In this document: positions 1 through 7,044 of the stretch, one piece after another | Numbering within the stretch: position 1 is the stretch's first letter | Layout of the letters: each line of letters begins with the position of its first letter | Source of the DNA: Ruminobacter sp. | GTDB taxonomy: Bacteria; Pseudomonadota; Gammaproteobacteria; Enterobacterales; Succinivibrionaceae | Assembly (NCBI GenBank): GCA_017940385.1 | Contig: JAGAYS010000005.1 | Location: 1 to 64,000, forward strand | Length of the DNA: 64,000 bases | Reading direction: 5' to 3' | The notes under the pieces: generated by a model | Databases searched by the model: none | Seen by the model: the letters and a program-made list of their open reading frames with translations, nothing else | Told to the model about the DNA's origin: nothing | Position numbers and translations under genes: made by a program

Positions 1-1
1 C

Positions 2-91
2 AATGCTAAAATACAGAATTGGGCCAAGGTTCTTAATCAGCTATCCTGTCTTGATGAAACCAGCACAAGGATAGCTAGGTACATTAGATAA
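2..91 (+). CDS. Possible C-terminal end of an unidentified gene (partial)
   Basis: An open frame enters from the left edge and stops with TAA at 89-91, giving 29 residues that end in STRIARYIR. A clear hairpin terminator follows at 199-240, which is what one expects downstream of a real gene. Too little is visible to name it. By position it would belong to the integrated element. The competing frame that starts with ATG at 4 gives an equally short peptide, so the call is tentative. Confidence 0.3.
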   Translation, partial: NAKIQNWAKVLNQLSCLDETSTRIARYIR

Positions 92-198
92 TTTTTCAAA
101 AGGGGCTTAACAAGGGTTTACACGGAATCGCGTTCACTCTCATATTGCGATATTTTTATTGGCCATGACTAACATTTAGCTATTCATATTTCAATAAA

Positions 199-240
199 AA
201 TGACGAGCGTCAGTCTGATACTCGTCATTTTTTCGTTTTT
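199..240 (+). terminator. Rho-independent terminator
   Basis: A perfect 9-bp stem (AATGACGAG paired with CTCGTCATT) with a 13-nt loop is followed by a T-rich tract. It would end transcripts entering from the left edge. Confidence 0.75.
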
Positions 241-248
241 TGAAGAGT

Positions 249-354
249 AACCTTAATTACCTTAATTACTCTTGCCTGCAACCTTAATTACCTTAATTAC
301 TCTTGCCTGCAACCTTAATTACCTTAATTACTCTTGCCTGCAACCTTAATTACC
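249..354. repeat. 31-bp direct tandem repeat, three copies plus a partial fourth
   Basis: Exact copies begin at 249, 280 and 311, and a 13-bp partial copy begins at 342. Each unit has two AT-rich submotifs (CCTTAATTA twice) followed by CTCTTGCCTGC. The array ends directly against the stop codon of the small gene that finishes at 358. It could be an iteron-like protein-binding site or a recombination relic of the element; nothing visible decides between these. Confidence 0.9.
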
Positions 355-357
355 GAA

Positions 358-666
358 CTACAGATAAAGTGCTGCCTGTCTTTCAAGTTCAGGTGAATTG
401 TCTTTCTCCTGGCGAGAGTCAAGACACTTCATGCTGTTAAGTTCGTGGTTAAGGAAATGATCAACTTTTTCAAAGAAAGCGATGTCTGCATTGAGACGGT
501 CACGTTCAGCAATCATTGAGTTCAGCTTAAGACGGATTTCATCATTCATGCGAGCAAGACGAACCCAATTGTGATGGAACATAAGTCCGGCCATACGATC
601 AAACTTCGGATGCTTGCATTCGCATTCCTGCTTGCACTTACACTGACATTTTTCTTTATTGCACAT
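358..666 (-). CDS. Small Cys-rich protein of the integrated element, function unknown
   Basis: A 102-residue protein with no recognised family. The N-terminus carries Cys2, Cys7, Cys9, Cys11, Cys15, Cys17 and His19, a spacing suggestive of a bound metal or a small redox site. The rest, from about residue 35 to 80, is highly charged and probably a helical hairpin or coiled coil. The ATG at 664-666 is preceded by AGGAG at a good distance, which supports a real gene. It lies between the 31-bp repeats and the integrase on the same strand, so it is probably element cargo. No signal peptide is seen, so the product should be cytosolic. Confidence 0.65.
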   Translation of the reverse strand: MCNKEKCQCKCKQECECKHPKFDRMAGLMFHHNWVRLARMNDEIRLKLNSMIAERDRLNADIAFFEKVDHFLNHELNSMKCLDSRQEKDNSPELERQAALYL

Positions 667-810
667 TTTAATTCTCCTATGTAACAGAGCAGAACCATTC
701 CGCTCTTACTTACTAATGTTCAAAAGTCGGCACTTTTTACAAAATTTTTTTAAAAATTTTTCTGTTTGGTGATTTTTTGCACAATTTTTTAAATTTTTAA
801 AAAGTCTTTG

Positions 811-901
811 CCAATGTTTTGCCAAGTTTTTTCCAAAGTTATCCAATCTTATCCAACTTTGTTCCAACTTTTTTCCAACTTTTTTCCAACTTTTTTCCAA
901 G
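811..901. repeat. Helically phased CCAA (TTGG) array next to the integrase stop
   Basis: CCAA occurs at 811, 822, 833, 843, 853, 864, 875, 886 and 897, so spacings are 10 or 11 bp throughout. The last three full units are identical CCAACTTTTTT. The array abuts the integrase stop codon at 902-904. Spacing of one motif per helical turn, with T/A-tracts in phase, predicts curved DNA or a protein docking along one face. Confidence 0.85.
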
Positions 902-2068
902 TTATTCGAAAGTGACAATGTCTTTCAGAAGTTCGTGCAGATACTCGTGCCACTTCTCCATGGCCTGTCTTCGCTCCTCGAAGTAGTCGGTACGCAGATA
1001 TGCTCTGGTGACGGCAGAACCGACAACATGAGTCAGACAAGATTCAGCTACCTCGAACGGTATGCCGTTCTGGTGCATCCACATTCTGCCGATTGAGCGT
1101 ATACCGTGAAATGTCTGTCCTATATTTAATTTGGTAAGGGTCCAAGAAACATAAGACAATGCCATCTTTCCCGATTCAGATACGGAACTACTCAGCAGAT
1201 ATTGATTGTTGGATTTCTTCACGAGGTATCTGAGTACCCTTTCAAGCTCCGGTGTTATTGGAACTTTGAATCCGTCTGATAGAGTTTTTGTTTTCTCGAT
1301 AAAAAGAACTTTATCTACAAAGTTAATATTACTCACCTTAATTTCGTTTATCTCATTCAATCGCAAAAGCATTAGAAATGCTAGGTATGTAAGCACTATA
1401 TGTTTATCTTTTGATTTTGATGAAGATCCTTTTATGGAAAGAAAAATATGCAGAATGTTGTTATCGAGGTCGCCCTCTGTCAGTGATGGTCTATGCTTAT
1501 GACTGCCACCATTAAACAATGTTTGTAAATCTCTTGCATCGGGAATTTTTGCTTTGTAGACAATCTTTGCATATCTAAGAATTCTGGACATCGTTGACAA
1601 TGTCTGTTTGGCTGACCACGTGCCGAACTTATTCTGTAGTGAAACGATTGCTGAATGCACCTGGTCTTCTCTTATCTCTGACACAATACTGTCACCGAAA
1701 ATATCCTTAAGTCTTGCAAGATAACAATGTTGGTGTCTTGCAGTTCTCGGTGCTAACTTCTGCTGCTTAAACCACTCATCTGCAACAGCACCAAAAATTA
1801 AGCCATGCGACTGTACTTCGTCAGGATGATTTCCGTTGTTAACCTTTAACATTCTTTCGGCTGCAAGCTGTCGAGCCTCATCCAAGTCTTTTGTCTTTAG
1901 AATTTTTTCAATTCTCTTTCCGTTCAGAGTGCAACGATGCTGAAATTTGAACGAGGTCCCTTTCTGGGTTCCCGTAATGATAAGCGTCAGACCGTTAACT
2001 TCCGACACCCTTTTGGATTCGCCAAGACCGAGTTTAACCCTCAAGTCTGACTGCTTGATTTTAGACAT
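902..2068 (-). CDS. P4-type tyrosine recombinase (integrase)
   Basis: A site-specific recombinase of 388 residues that would integrate and excise the element at the left of the window. Residues 1-90 form the arm-binding-like N-terminal part, about 95-175 the SAM-like core-binding domain, and about 200-388 the catalytic domain. Visible catalytic residues are Arg236 (LLRLNE), His321 and Arg324 (HGIRS), His347 (LTHV) and Tyr357 (RAYLRTDY), followed by the EERR...W tail typical of P4-like integrases. The start is the ATG at 2066-2068, preceded by GAGG at a suitable distance; a GTG six bases upstream would leave no room for a ribosome site. Its promoter side faces the decayed lipoprotein gene, so the element body lies to the left. 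The gene appears intact. Confidence 0.92.
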   Translation of the reverse strand: MSKIKQSDLRVKLGLGESKRVSEVNGLTLIITGTQKGTSFKFQHRCTLNGKRIEKILKTKDLDEARQLAAERMLKVNNGNHPDEVQSHGLIFGAVADEWFKQQKLAPRTARHQHCYLARLKDIFGDSIVSEIREDQVHSAIVSLQNKFGTWSAKQTLSTMSRILRYAKIVYKAKIPDARDLQTLFNGGSHKHRPSLTEGDLDNNILHIFLSIKGSSSKSKDKHIVLTYLAFLMLLRLNEINEIKVSNINFVDKVLFIEKTKTLSDGFKVPITPELERVLRYLVKKSNNQYLLSSSVSESGKMALSYVSWTLTKLNIGQTFHGIRSIGRMWMHQNGIPFEVAESCLTHVVGSAVTRAYLRTDYFEERRQAMEKWHEYLHELLKDIVTFE

Positions 2069-2080
2069 AAACACCTCAAA

Positions 2081-2101
2081 AAAATACCCATAAAATACCC
2101 A
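2081..2101. repeat. Two direct AAAATACCCA repeats upstream of int
   Basis: AAAATACCCA occurs at 2081-2090 and 2092-2101, read as TGGGTATTTT on the integrase strand. Paired sites of this sort between an integrase start and the element end are candidate arm-type integrase binding sites. This is inferred from position and repetition only. Confidence 0.5.
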
Positions 2102-2138
2102 AATATTTTATGAATTTTGAGATTTTTGCACAATATTT

Positions 2139-3506
2139 TTATTTTTGGAGCATATAGAACCCTTGATTTTTCAAGGTGTTATGTCTTTTTGTGTGATTTT
2201 GAACTATTTTGCTATTGTTTCCGCCTGAAATGACAAGTCCCATCTTGCCTTCAATGCCTTCCGGAGAAGCTGATTCGGTCTCGGTTACCAGAATGCCGTC
2301 CTCATCATAGTACGTAACATCGTGCTGATCCTTATCATCGTCAATTACTGCGCCGGTGGTGGTGATATTGATGTCACCTCCGGAAATGGTAACTACCGGA
2401 TTCGGGTCATCGGTGGTTTCAGCTGTCTCGGAATCCGTACTAACGGACCACTTGGCGCTCATTGCCTTACCGACGGTGTTAATGTTTATAACGCCGCCTT
2501 CGATATTAATGCCGCCGAGACCTGCTCCATCCTTGCTTTCATCACCTGAAACGATTATGCCGCGGCTCTGGCTGTTGGTGTGATTGCCGATCCCCTCGAT
2601 GTTTACGGTTCCGCCGAACATGTCATAGCCGTTTTTGCTCTGTATACCGCTTCGACCGCTGTTTTTTACGCCAATCTCCCCGCCGTATACGTAGATTCAG
2701 TTTTTGGGATAGATACCGTGTTTGTATGCGGAGCTGACGTTAAGAATACCGTCACCGCTGAATCTGAATGTTCCCTTGGTAGCCATTACGCCGTTATCGT
2801 CGGATCCCTTTGCCCATTTCTGGGTAAGAGCCGCATCACTTACGTCAACCGAAGAATCAACTGATGAATCATAATAATCCTTGCCGTTTGAACTGCTGTA
2901 GCCGATGCCGAAAATGCGTCCGTCGGTAAGATAATTGGTTCCCTTAAGCTCAACAAAGGCAGTGGATGTCTTCGGACTTACGGTTATTGCAGGGTTGTTA
3001 CCGCTCATGATATCGACGTTATTCAGCACGATTCCGAGTGAAGCCTTCTTAACGGCGCTGATGTCAACAGTTCCTCTTGGTAACGTACCGGACAGCACAT
3101 ACTTTACGGTATCACGGCATTCCTCTGCGTTAACAGTTATGTATCCGTCGGAATCAGCGGTAATGACGATGCCGTCGCCGGCCGCAGTGTCCCCGTATTC
3201 AGCAATGGAGAAGTATGAGATGTCGTCCGTGGACACTGACAGATCCGAAAGATTTATGTAAACCGTTCTGTCGTATGAAGGCTCTGACGGGTCGGCAAGA
3301 TTGTCTCCGAGAACTCCGGTGTATGAGGAGAAGAGATCCGCCTTCTCAGCAGGAGAGCCGTAAGAGGCAAGCTCGTCCGTCTCTGACGGATCGTCACCTA
3401 TTGAAATATCGGTTTTATCGGAACTGACACTTCCGTTACAGGCGGAAATGGCAGCACTTATGACAAGTGCAAGAAGTGTTTTATGAAAAGTTTTTGAATT
3501 TAACAT
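2139..3506 (-). pseudogene. Carbohydrate-binding lipoprotein (DUF4353/Cthe_2159-like), disrupted
   Basis: The N-terminus is a lipoprotein signal ending in ISAAISAC, with Cys23 as the lipid anchor site. The body shows the repeated GG-x-I/V-x-I strands of right-handed beta-helix proteins of the Cthe_2159 type (for example VTISGGDINITTTGAVI). An in-frame TGA at 2697-2699 interrupts it after HGIYPKN; the same frame continues at once with IYVYGGEIGVKNSGRSG and runs to 2139. The C-terminus ends abruptly after LVISGG at about 2,220, where sequence of the integrated element begins, so the last strands are missing. The start ATG at 3504-3506 has AAGGA upstream. A separate downstream ORF could in principle start at the Met at 2621, but a broken single gene is the simpler reading. 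Confidence 0.8.
2161..2176. other. Inverted repeat near the element end, candidate attachment region
   Basis: CCTTGA and TCAAGG form a perfect 6-bp stem with a TTTT loop. It lies between the integrase promoter side and the point, around 2,220, where the lipoprotein reading frame stops looking like its family. No duplicate core can be seen because the other element end is outside the window. Confidence 0.35.
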
Positions 3507-4118
3507 CTGACAATGATCCTTAATCTTTTTATCCGTTCACTGCCGTTAAAATCCGCCGGTTACGAATTCTGATTCACTTTCGAAAAAGGACTGACATGTT
3601 TAAACCGCCAGAACAATCCGAAAAGCCGAAGACGTCACATGCACCGGATCCTGAAACGACAGTCGGTCCCTATATGACATTATTCTGTCCCTGAATTAAT
3701 ATGCCATTTATCTAATATATTTTTTATAACATATATATGCGGTATAAGTTTTATATAGCACATTTTAAATCATGACAGCTTAACTTGGCAGTACACACAT
3801 TAACGCACACCTTTATTTATAACGCATGGACAAATTCAGGCATGACATTAACAGCCAAAAATTGTAATTAATTTTCATATTATTTTCTATTATGATTGTA
3901 TAAATTTAAAGAATTTGAGAAACACTTCAAAAATACAGTGCCTCTGACGGAAAAAAAACTAAATTTCTTCAACAGAAAAAACGGCTCGTACCGTTTTCCG
4001 GATTTTGCACTGCGTCAGAACACGAATGAACCGATCCGTTTACGGGACCGGCGAAAAAGACCTGATGGAATTGTAATGAAAATGGCAGAAAATACGGTGA
4101 AAACCCTGAAGACAGGTT
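3507..4118. other. Intergenic stretch of about 610 bp, no gene supported
   Basis: Very AT-rich around 3,700-3,900, consistent with the promoter of the minus-strand lipoprotein gene. A plus-strand frame of 97 codons overlaps it and the 3' end of the dehydratase gene but has no ribosome site and no protein-like pattern. A weak minus-strand hairpin at 4,100-4,120 (AAACC/GGTTT core) may terminate the dehydratase operon. Confidence 0.5.
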
Positions 4119-4502
4119 TTACTGCTTCTCGGAAACGGAGCACTTTCCCTGAGAATATACAACAGTCTCATCCCCGGCATCGGCGATGACAAAGTTTAAG
4201 GCAGAACCTTTCTTCATGGTTAAGGTTATTACGGTCTCGGTATCCGGCAGGATCATTCTGCTGTATTTCACCATGTCAAAGCATACGCCTTCGCCGTTAA
4301 GATTTACGCCGAAATACTTTTCGGCAAGAAAGGTTATGACATAAAGTTGCCCCACGCCGGGAAATATCCTCTGAAAATCAAAATGACCGTCAAACCAGTC
4401 CATTTTTCCGGAAAATACGGCCGGGATTCTCAGGAAGGAACTTTTACCGTCCGGTGAATAATCTTCTCTCAGTTCCTCTTTGCCGAAATCAGGCAGATTC
4501 AT
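4119..4502 (-). CDS. ApeI-like beta-hydroxyacyl-ACP dehydratase (hotdog fold)
   Basis: A 127-residue protein matching the single-hotdog dehydratases found in aryl-polyene clusters. The HFDFQRIFPGVGQLYVI segment corresponds to the family's H-F-x-PGV-Q-L motif near the active site. It would remove water from a 3-hydroxyacyl-ACP during polyene chain extension in the cytosol. The ATG at 4500-4502 is preferred over an upstream frame start because GGAGAGGG lies just upstream; this start overlaps the end of the ligase gene by 14 bp, which implies translational coupling. It is the last gene of the four-gene operon. The partner dehydratase, ketoreductase and ketosynthases of a full aryl-polyene pathway are not seen downstream. 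Confidence 0.75.
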   Translation of the reverse strand: MNLPDFGKEELREDYSPDGKSSFLRIPAVFSGKMDWFDGHFDFQRIFPGVGQLYVITFLAEKYFGVNLNGEGVCFDMVKYSRMILPDTETVITLTMKKGSALNFVIADAGDETVVYSQGKCSVSEKQ

Positions 4503-6174
4503 GGTTAAAAGCCCTCTCCACTTTTCTGTAGGCAATTTTACGGCTGTCGGTTAACGGCAGCTCATCCGTTATTATAAACCTTCTCGGTACCGCAAGTCTC
4601 ACCATTCCCCTGGAAAGCTCATTTCTGAGTCTGATGAAGAATCTGCCGGGAGTTTCGGCCGCATATGCCTTTTTACCGGTTTCACTTAACACCAGCATGG
4701 CTCCGATAAACTCACGCCCGTTGTGCTCATATTTCACCACGGCACATTCCCTGATGAACTCATGACCTGCCACGGTCTTCTCCAGTTCATCAAGACTAAC
4801 CCTGTTGTCCTCGAGTTTGATTATCCTGTCACTGCGGCCGAGAAGACTGAAGCTTGCACGTCCGTCACGAACCGGGTTCAGACATATAACGTCACTGCCG
4901 GTATACGGAATACCGCCGTTCACGTGAGCCGCGGTTATTCTGATGAGTCCGGGGCCGTCGACAGGATTTCCATTCTCGTCAACAGCTTCGGCAACGGAGG
5001 TTTCAGGCACGCACCAGTCCTCTTCCGCGGTGACGGGATACCTGTATGCCATCACGCCGGTTTCCGTACTGCCGTAAATTTCCAGAAGAGGAGCATCATA
5101 TACCGTTCCGGCCTTGTCCAGCACCTCGCGGTTCAGCCGGCCTCCGGCTGACATCATGAGATTTACCTTAACGGGACAGGCCTTCCCGTCAAGGCGTTTA
5201 AAAAATCCCGGATTCGATACGAGAAACAGGTTTCTGCCGAATTTTTTTAATCTTACAAACTGTTCCTGATATTCAAGCATGTGACCGTATACCGGAATTT
5301 CCGATATGACGGGAAGCAGAAAGCGGAAAAGCACCCCGTAGGCATGAAAATTAGTGACGGTGGCAGCACCCACTGTACTTTCAGCGTATGAAGGAAGAAT
5401 GAAACCGCTGACACAGTCAATCTCACTGTAGAAGTCTCCGAGCGTGCGCGGAACCCTCTTCGGAAGGCCGGTTGAACCTGACGTAAGTCCGGTGATGCAG
5501 AGTCTTGTCTCATTTAACGGATCACTCATGAAATCGGCAAGAACTGCAATAAAATCTTCCGGATTCCCTACCGCTAGTCCGGGAAACTGTTCAGAAAGAC
5601 TGTCTCGAACCCCGGTTATGTCATTTCCTGAAAGAATGTCTCTGAGAATTCCCGCTGTTTCAGCCGTAAACGCATGAATTCCCTTTCTGCGGACATCCCC
5701 GGAGTTCACGGAGCCGGAAAATCCGGCAACACTGGCGCAGCAGGCGGAACGGTACGCATCAAAAACCACGGAAAGATCCGTAAGAGCCGGTTTGCTGACA
5801 TCAGCATTCAGCGACTTTCCGGAAGCCGCATCATTATCCGTGAAATATTCGCAGGTTTCGTCATAAATCCGTTTTTCCCCGAAAACACAAAGTGTTTTTT
5901 TCGGATCAAAAACCCTGAAGCCCTCTGCCTGCAGGGTATTGGGCTGAATGATGTTTCTGCCGAGAAGCCATCCGGCGAACATGAGAGGCAGCATGACGGA
6001 CGGATTGTCCGTGGCAATCACAAAATCCCCGAAATCAGTCCGTTCACGCAGAACCGCATAACAGAGAAAGGACAGTGCGATTATGTCCTTTCCCGAATAC
6101 AGGTACTCATCATCAAAAAACATGGTCCGATGATGAATTGAGGTATCGGCAAATACCGAAAATAGAGTTTTCAC
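4489..6174 (-). CDS. AMP-dependent acyl-ACP synthetase/ligase (ApeH-like)
   Basis: An adenylate-forming enzyme of 561 residues. The phosphate-binding motif TSGSTGLPK is at about 231-239 and YGSTETG at about 367-373, followed by the GRSDRIIKLEDNRVSLDELE hinge region; together these define the ANL superfamily. In aryl-polyene clusters the corresponding enzyme activates the aryl starter acid and loads it onto an acyl carrier protein. Here it follows two ACP genes directly and overlaps the dehydratase gene, so the ACPs are the probable acceptors. A poorly conserved region at about 110-215 lies before the P-loop. The substrate cannot be read from the sequence, and no ammonia lyase for making an aryl acid is in the window. 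Confidence 0.82.
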   Translation of the reverse strand: MKTLFSVFADTSIHHRTMFFDDEYLYSGKDIIALSFLCYAVLRERTDFGDFVIATDNPSVMLPLMFAGWLLGRNIIQPNTLQAEGFRVFDPKKTLCVFGEKRIYDETCEYFTDNDAASGKSLNADVSKPALTDLSVVFDAYRSACCASVAGFSGSVNSGDVRRKGIHAFTAETAGILRDILSGNDITGVRDSLSEQFPGLAVGNPEDFIAVLADFMSDPLNETRLCITGLTSGSTGLPKRVPRTLGDFYSEIDCVSGFILPSYAESTVGAATVTNFHAYGVLFRFLLPVISEIPVYGHMLEYQEQFVRLKKFGRNLFLVSNPGFFKRLDGKACPVKVNLMMSAGGRLNREVLDKAGTVYDAPLLEIYGSTETGVMAYRYPVTAEEDWCVPETSVAEAVDENGNPVDGPGLIRITAAHVNGGIPYTGSDVICLNPVRDGRASFSLLGRSDRIIKLEDNRVSLDELEKTVAGHEFIRECAVVKYEHNGREFIGAMLVLSETGKKAYAAETPGRFFIRLRNELSRGMVRLAVPRRFIITDELPLTDSRKIAYRKVERAFNHESA

Positions 6175-6180
6175 AAAGAC

Positions 6181-6420
6181 TTAAACCTTGCCTGATATAA
6201 CCCTGACTATGTCACCTATGGTCTTAACGGCCTTAAAATCCTCAGCACTGAAACGGCAGCCAAGCTTTTTCTGCAGTTCGGCAACCATATCAATGGCATC
6301 TATGCTGTCCATGTCCAAATCAGTAACAATGTTCGAATCCATGGTTATTATTTCCGGCTCTATTTCAAAATTCTCAGCCACAATTTTTTTCAGTTGTTCA
6401 AAGATTTCACTTTCTGTCAT
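6181..6420 (-). CDS. Acyl carrier protein (ApeF-like)
   Basis: A 79-residue acyl carrier protein. The phosphopantetheine attachment site is Ser39 in DLDMDSIDAIDM, and the protein has the usual acidic four-helix pattern. The ATG at 6418-6420 has GGGGA upstream; an alternative TTG start five codons earlier is less likely. The stop lies only six bases before the ligase start, so the genes are cotranscribed. It would carry the growing acyl chain or the starter unit for the neighbouring ligase and dehydratase. Confidence 0.85.
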   Translation of the reverse strand: MTESEIFEQLKKIVAENFEIEPEIITMDSNIVTDLDMDSIDAIDMVAELQKKLGCRFSAEDFKAVKTIGDIVRVISGKV

Positions 6421-6488
6421 CAGAGTCTTCCCCAATTAATTTTCACACGTGCAAAACGTCACCGCGCCGTTCCATTTCCGAACTTCGG

Positions 6489-6752
6489 TTATTTCTGACG
6501 TTCAGACTCGATAAAACTTACCAGACTTGCGACTGAATAAAAATGCTGCTTAACATTTTCGGATTCAGGACTGATGCTTACCCCGAAAGTGTTCTTCAAA
6601 GCAAGACCGAGCTCGAGTGCATCGATTGAATCAAGTCCGAGGCCATCCCCGAAAAGAGGAGCTTCAGTATCGATGTCTTCCGGTGTGATGTCTTCAAGAT
6701 TAAGAGACTCAATAATCATTTTCTTTACTGAAAGAGCCAAATCAGTGTTCAT
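6489..6752 (-). CDS. Acyl carrier protein (ApeE-like)
   Basis: An 87-residue acyl carrier protein with attachment Ser42 in the motif LFGDGLGLDSIDALEL, which resembles the first ACP of aryl-polyene clusters. The reading frame extends upstream, but the ATG at 6750-6752, with GGAG and GGGA just upstream, gives an ACP of normal length. It is the first gene of the minus-strand set that continues with a second ACP, the ligase and the dehydratase. Tandem ACPs with a dedicated ligase and dehydratase argue for a specialised lipid or polyene product rather than housekeeping fatty-acid synthesis. Confidence 0.85.
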   Translation of the reverse strand: MNTDLALSVKKMIIESLNLEDITPEDIDTEAPLFGDGLGLDSIDALELGLALKNTFGVSISPESENVKQHFYSVASLVSFIESERQK

Positions 6753-7044
6753 TCCCACTACTCCATGCTTTTTCTGATATTTTCCGTAAAAGGACCGTTC
6801 CGCAGTCTGCTGAGAATACACGCCTGATAACGACGCAACTGAAAATTCTCCGCTGATTTCCGGGAAACGAACCGAAACCTAATTAAAGCACAATCACGAA
6901 AACTATTCCACAGTGAACGCCGTAATATCAAACCCAGTCGGAAAAATTAGATTTTTTTGTCTATAAAAGCAACACCTTTACCGACGCAGTTCACGGCAGT
7001 GTCGGTATTCTTAATTCCGTCCGCTCTGCCGTTTCACGTATTTT

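Noticed and set aside
706-918. Minus-strand frame of 70 codons with repeated Trp/Lys/Gly residues
   Set aside because: It is a by-product of the 11-bp CCAA array, overlaps the integrase end, uses a TTG start and has no ribosome site.
3896-4189. Plus-strand frame of 97 codons
   Set aside because: Weak start, no ribosome site, and it runs antisense into the dehydratase gene; composition is not protein-like.
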